This document shows, one piece after another, positions 29,248 to 29,248 of a stretch of DNA of 29,248 nucleotides (positions within the stretch are counted from its first letter, which is position 1; each line of letters starts with the position of its first letter). The DNA comes from a virus. The position numbers and the translations under genes were made by a program. The notes below the pieces were generated by a model. That model was not told the DNA's origin. It saw only the letters and a list, made by a program, of their open reading frames with translations, and made no database searches. The stretch spans positions 1 through 29,248 of the IMG/VR virus record IMGVR_UViG_3300049846_001563; one strand, 5' to 3'.

Positions 29248-29248
29248 C

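Noticed and set aside
1-29248. CRISPR arrays, insertion sequences, integrase or tail-tape-measure genes
   Set aside because: No regularly spaced repeats, transposase motifs, recombinase signatures or long-tail genes were seen in the window.

Overview
The window is the structural and packaging half of a tailed-phage genome, or of a prophage. Every recognisable protein gene lies on the minus strand, so transcription runs from high to low coordinates. The gene set is podovirus-like: a large terminase, a portal, a scaffold, an HK97-type major capsid protein, an adaptor, a 1038-residue tail nozzle and three large Ala/Gln-rich or coiled-coil proteins typical of internal (ejected) virion proteins. 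No tape measure, tail tube, sheath or baseplate gene is visible. The DNA is GC-rich and genes are tightly packed, many overlapping as ATGA, GTGA or TTGA. The host cannot be named from the sequence; a high-GC bacterium is likely.

Region by region, in transcription order. (1) 29247-28858 is the 3' part of a helical protein, with Leu codon use unlike its neighbours. (2) 28857-28456 is mainly non-coding, with several inverted repeats and a 19-bp motif at 28501-28519. (3) 28455-22802 is a run of 19 mostly small accessory genes: a signal-peptide lytic transglycosylase, a protein with a CX5R phosphatase-like loop, a ribbon-helix-helix-like protein, a GroES-like co-chaperonin, a GNAT-like protein, and coupled micro-ORFs of 24, 32, 53 and 54 codons. 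Four of these genes are shorter than 55 residues and easily missed. (4) 22878-20994 holds the large terminase and two small genes. (5) 20993-20810 is a non-coding gap with a hairpin, a tRNA-like element on the opposite strand and a second copy of the 19-bp motif 9 bases before the portal start. (6) 20809-14051 is the head module: portal, scaffold, major capsid, two beta-rich head or decoration candidates, a small acidic protein, the adaptor and a further beta-rich protein. (7) 14051-2643 is the nozzle followed by four internal-virion-type genes. (8) 2641-12 holds small beta-rich virion proteins, a zinc-ribbon protein, a LamG-like fibre or adsorption protein, and a short protein that repeats its N-terminal module.

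The most unusual points are as follows. The 19-bp motif built on a GTAAAG repeat at one-helical-turn spacing occurs only at the two long non-coding gaps, suggesting a phage-specific promoter or activator site for the early-accessory and head/tail operons. An intramolecular-chaperone (Peptidase_S74-type) domain sits in an internal-virion-type protein rather than a tail spike, and the same Ser-Asp-x-x-Ala-Lys motif appears in the middle of that protein and at the very end of its neighbour. A phage co-chaperonin has a large insertion where GroES has its roof loop. A tRNA-like element has an eight-base anticodon loop. I could run no searches, so family names rest on motifs and context read by eye.
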